Source: Oleispira sp036960605
GTDB taxonomy: Bacteria > Pseudomonadota > Gammaproteobacteria > Pseudomonadales > Oceanobacteraceae
Assembly: GCA_036960605.1 (NCBI GenBank)
Contig: JBALXI010000002.1
Span: 186,001 to 250,000, forward strand
Direction: 5' to 3'
Length of the DNA: 64,000 nt
The position numbers and the translations under genes were made by a program. The notes under the pieces are model-generated. The model had not been told where the DNA came from. It saw nothing but the letters and a program-made list of their open reading frames with translations, and did no database searches. This document shows, piece by piece, positions 61,537 to 64,000 of the stretch; position 1 is the stretch's first letter; every line of letters begins with the position of its first letter.

Positions 61537-64000
61537 ATGAGTACAAGTTTCAAGTCAAGATTAAGGGGTAATCCAAAACTGCCTGCTTGGGTTAGTATCT
61601 TAGGATTAATAGCGGCTAGCTCATCAGCAAGCGCTGTAATTAATCACTCTTTAGATTATGAAAATTCTGCATCAGCAAAAGAAATTTCCATATCCAGTAA
61701 ATCTCACGGTAGCCAAATCGATAAAGTCTTCGTTGACGGTCTAGGCCGAGAAATAAACCTTCGTGGCTTTAACGTCTCGGGTGAAGTGAAGTTAGCTGAA
61801 AATGGCTTTCAGCCTTTTGCTAATGTTGCGGATGCTAAGGCCAGCTTTGATCTGTTAGGTCAAAAAACAGGCAGTAATATGGTGCGCTATACGGTTGCTT
61901 GGGAAGGTATACACCCCCAGCCGGGTGTCATTGATTATGCCTATCTCGATAATGCCATCAGCTATATGCGCCAAGCCATTAATAATGACATTTATGTACT
62001 CATCGATTATCACTCTGATTTATTCAGCCGTCATACGTTTAAAACTGATTCAAAAGATACCGGTAATGGCGCGCCTAAGTGGGCAGTTCCCCCAGTTATT
62101 GGAAAAGATGATTGTAGTTTACCGTGTGACTTAACCTGGTCTGCGCATAAGTTGTCTGATACGGCTGTACGTAATGCGATGAAGTCGTTCTGGTATGACC
62201 ACTGGATTATGGATACGGATATAGCAGATACAGTAGAGTTGTATATACCTGTTAATAATCGTTGTGCCGATATTGCAGGTGGCAATATGAATAATTCCAC
62301 TACTGTGTTGGGCAATAGCTGTAGTGGCTTGACTAATCAGCAGTGGAAATATAATAAATCGGGTACTTTGCAGTCGAAAAAAGACGAGTCCAAGTGCTTA
62401 GATGTCGCTGGTGCAAAAACGGGCAATAATACCGATATTCAAATTTATGCGTGTAACGATAGTAAAGCGCAGAAATTCATTATTGATAAAATCGGCCGCC
62501 TGCACAGTGCTTTAGATTTCAATAAATGCATTATCGATAACTCAGGTAATTTAGCTCTGTGGGATTGCAGTAATACTAATAAAGGTCAGCAATTCACTTT
62601 GCGTAATGCATCAGGGGAAAATGTTAGTCAAAAGCTAACGTATTCTCAAAGCGCCTTTGTTTGGCAAATTGGCCAAGTTGCTGCCTATATGAAAGCACAA
62701 ATGACAGCATATGAGTTTGCTCATGTATTAGGTTTTGAACCTTTAAACGAACCTTATGATGGTGGCGTTGGCGCGATGAGCTTTAAAGAGTTTGATAACC
62801 AATTAATTTGGCCATTCTATGAGCGTGTTCGTGCTGAATTGGATGTTAAAGGAATCACTAATAAGCCTGTTTATGCAGAGCCTATGGTTTTCTGGAGTTC
62901 AATTGCCGGTATTACTGCGCCAGCAACGGGTGGTCAATATTTAGATTACCAACCAGGTGATGGCTTTGTATTCACGCCGCACTTTTATGATCAAGGCCGT
63001 ATGGGCGTTAATGATTTGTCCGTTGCTCGTAATGGTGCTCACTTTCCAAATCTAGATCAAATACGAGATGAAGCTCGTCACTTGAACTTAGCCACTTTCT
63101 TATCGGAATTTGGTATGTGGCTTGATGGTTACGGACAGACTGATACTGAACGTGTTGTGAATGGCACTTATCAAGGTATGGAGTCGTCAGACCGTGAGCA
63201 TGGTAAAAACCGTTTTGTAGATTTCTATACCCCTCTAATCAGTGGTGCCCAATGGCAGTGGGATTATTATTACGATAATCATAACGAATATCAAAATGGT
63301 AATACCAGTAAGTTAAAAACGACTGAAGATGCTTGGAACGGTGAAAACTTCTCGGTAATTAAAAATTACGGTGAAGGCTATAACGTTAAAGCAAACTTAG
63401 TTGAGCGTTCTTATCCGCGTGCAGTACAAGGTGAAGTAATGCACTTTGCTCACGAAGGCCTAGTGCCAGATGAAGCCAGCTCGGTTATGTCTTATCGCTC
63501 GATACGTGCAAGTTTAGCGAATTACTTTATTGATAAAGAATTTTTCCGTAATACCAAGTTCTCTTTCTTGGCTTGGAAAGGCCGTAATAGTAATGCGCCT
63601 ACTGAGATCTATGTGCCGCGTCACATGGACCCTGAGTCTTTATTAGTAATCACCGAAAAAGGTGTATTCAATAATCTTGGGGTGAGCACTGCACCAGCGA
63701 ATACAGCCAATGAAATATTGATCGTTAAAGATCCCAACAAGCAAGTAGGTTCAGGCCATGTTGTGACTATTTGGGACGATGTCGATTCAGGTGAAAACGA
63801 TAGCAGCTATCACTTTTCCCTTGTTATTGATGGCGCAGCGGGTATGTCGGCGGTGACCTTAAATCAGCTACAAGCTGCATTAGTCGAAACTGTTAATGCC
63901 CAGCGTAGTCCTGTATATCTCACTCATGATATGACTCACGGCGGTTATCCTAGCGATAAAGGTGCGAGTAATGGTTGGATGAGCTTAGTGAATCAACGCA
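61537..64000 (+). CDS. Secreted GH5-like glycoside hydrolase with inserted ricin-B lectin domain (5' part; continues beyond window)
   Basis: At least 821 residues, open at the window end. A signal-like stretch (ILGLIAASSSASA) follows a basic, Trp-containing N-terminus. The catalytic domain starts with FVDGLGREINLRGFNVSGE and MVRYTVAWEGIHPQPG; the acid/base is in GFEPLNEPY (Glu about residue 405) and the nucleophile in TFLSEFGMW (Glu about 524), as in GH5 endoglycoceramidase-type enzymes. Between the early barrel strands and the NEP motif, residues ~228-358 form a beta-trefoil lectin-like block (CADIAGGN, QQWKYN, CLDVAGAKTGNNTDIQIYAC). RBS is weak. The substrate is unknown; glycosphingolipid, cellulose or related glycans are possible. 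Confidence 0.85.
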   Translation, partial: MSTSFKSRLRGNPKLPAWVSILGLIAASSSASAVINHSLDYENSASAKEISISSKSHGSQIDKVFVDGLGREINLRGFNVSGEVKLAENGFQPFANVADAKASFDLLGQKTGSNMVRYTVAWEGIHPQPGVIDYAYLDNAISYMRQAINNDIYVLIDYHSDLFSRHTFKTDSKDTGNGAPKWAVPPVIGKDDCSLPCDLTWSAHKLSDTAVRNAMKSFWYDHWIMDTDIADTVELYIPVNNRCADIAGGNMNNSTTVLGNSCSGLTNQQWKYNKSGTLQSKKDESKCLDVAGAKTGNNTDIQIYACNDSKAQKFIIDKIGRLHSALDFNKCIIDNSGNLALWDCSNTNKGQQFTLRNASGENVSQKLTYSQSAFVWQIGQVAAYMKAQMTAYEFAHVLGFEPLNEPYDGGVGAMSFKEFDNQLIWPFYERVRAELDVKGITNKPVYAEPMVFWSSIAGITAPATGGQYLDYQPGDGFVFTPHFYDQGRMGVNDLSVARNGAHFPNLDQIRDEARHLNLATFLSEFGMWLDGYGQTDTERVVNGTYQGMESSDREHGKNRFVDFYTPLISGAQWQWDYYYDNHNEYQNGNTSKLKTTEDAWNGENFSVIKNYGEGYNVKANLVERSYPRAVQGEVMHFAHEGLVPDEASSVMSYRSIRASLANYFIDKEFFRNTKFSFLAWKGRNSNAPTEIYVPRHMDPESLLVITEKGVFNNLGVSTAPANTANEILIVKDPNKQVGSGHVVTIWDDVDSGENDSSYHFSLVIDGAAGMSAVTLNQLQAALVETVNAQRSPVYLTHDMTHGGYPSDKGASNGWMSLVNQR

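Overview
The window looks like an ordinary chromosomal stretch from a marine gammaproteobacterium of the Oceanospirillales type. This is inferred from gene order and protein style (the dapC-sufE pair, the minCDE operon, a coxBA-ctaG-coxC-SURF1-ctaA-ctaB cluster with an opposed DUF2909 gene, a divergent fadL/TetR pair, an adhC-fghA pair and many GGDEF/EAL/MCP signalling proteins). Base composition looks moderately AT-rich by eye. A relative of Oleispira or Thalassolituus is my best guess, but the sequence alone does not prove it. No rRNA, tRNA, CRISPR array, prophage or intact insertion sequence was found.

Layout. 1-8.6 kb: rsmE and an aa3-type cytochrome c oxidase operon with heme A synthesis and assembly genes, all on the minus strand. 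8.9-18.3 kb: a SnoaL-like protein, sufE and dapC, a 7TM-DISM diguanylate cyclase, a solute-binding protein, a truncated haemoglobin, a parvulin, a PqiA-like protein, minCDE with hopJ, and a DksA/TraR zinc-finger protein. 18.6-24.7 kb: glutathione-linked formaldehyde detoxification (adhC, fghA), gshA with an in-frame tandem repeat insertion, a LysR regulator, and dinB behind a LexA-like box. 24.7-31.1 kb: an AraC regulator, four uncharacterised proteins, a palindromic intergenic repeat, fadL and its divergent TetR regulator. 31.2-37.2 kb: an L-2-hydroxyglutarate-oxidase-like flavoprotein, an AbgT transporter, an AdeT-like binding protein, small DUF proteins, a CBS protein and a GAF-Fis regulator.

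37.3-43.5 kb is the most unusual part. A CHASE2 class III nucleotidyl cyclase and a cyclic-nucleotide-binding protein (both plus strand) bracket a minus-strand operon. That operon encodes a TPR/beta-barrel outer-membrane protein resembling SLAM (DUF560) translocons and a FecR-domain protein with a beta-rich C-terminus. I read this as a candidate envelope-sensing cyclic-nucleotide module that includes an exporter/cargo pair. Immediately after it, two perfect FNR/ANR boxes lie upstream of a 46-residue membrane protein gene.

43.9-64 kb: two tandem alkaline phosphatases, trmN6, an ABC exporter pair, an EAL phosphodiesterase with a degenerate GGDEF domain, a chemoreceptor, dnaE followed directly by tilS, a GAF histidine kinase with a small secreted protein, and the 5' part of a secreted GH5 glycoside hydrolase that appears to carry a ricin-B lectin domain inserted in its catalytic barrel and runs off the window end.
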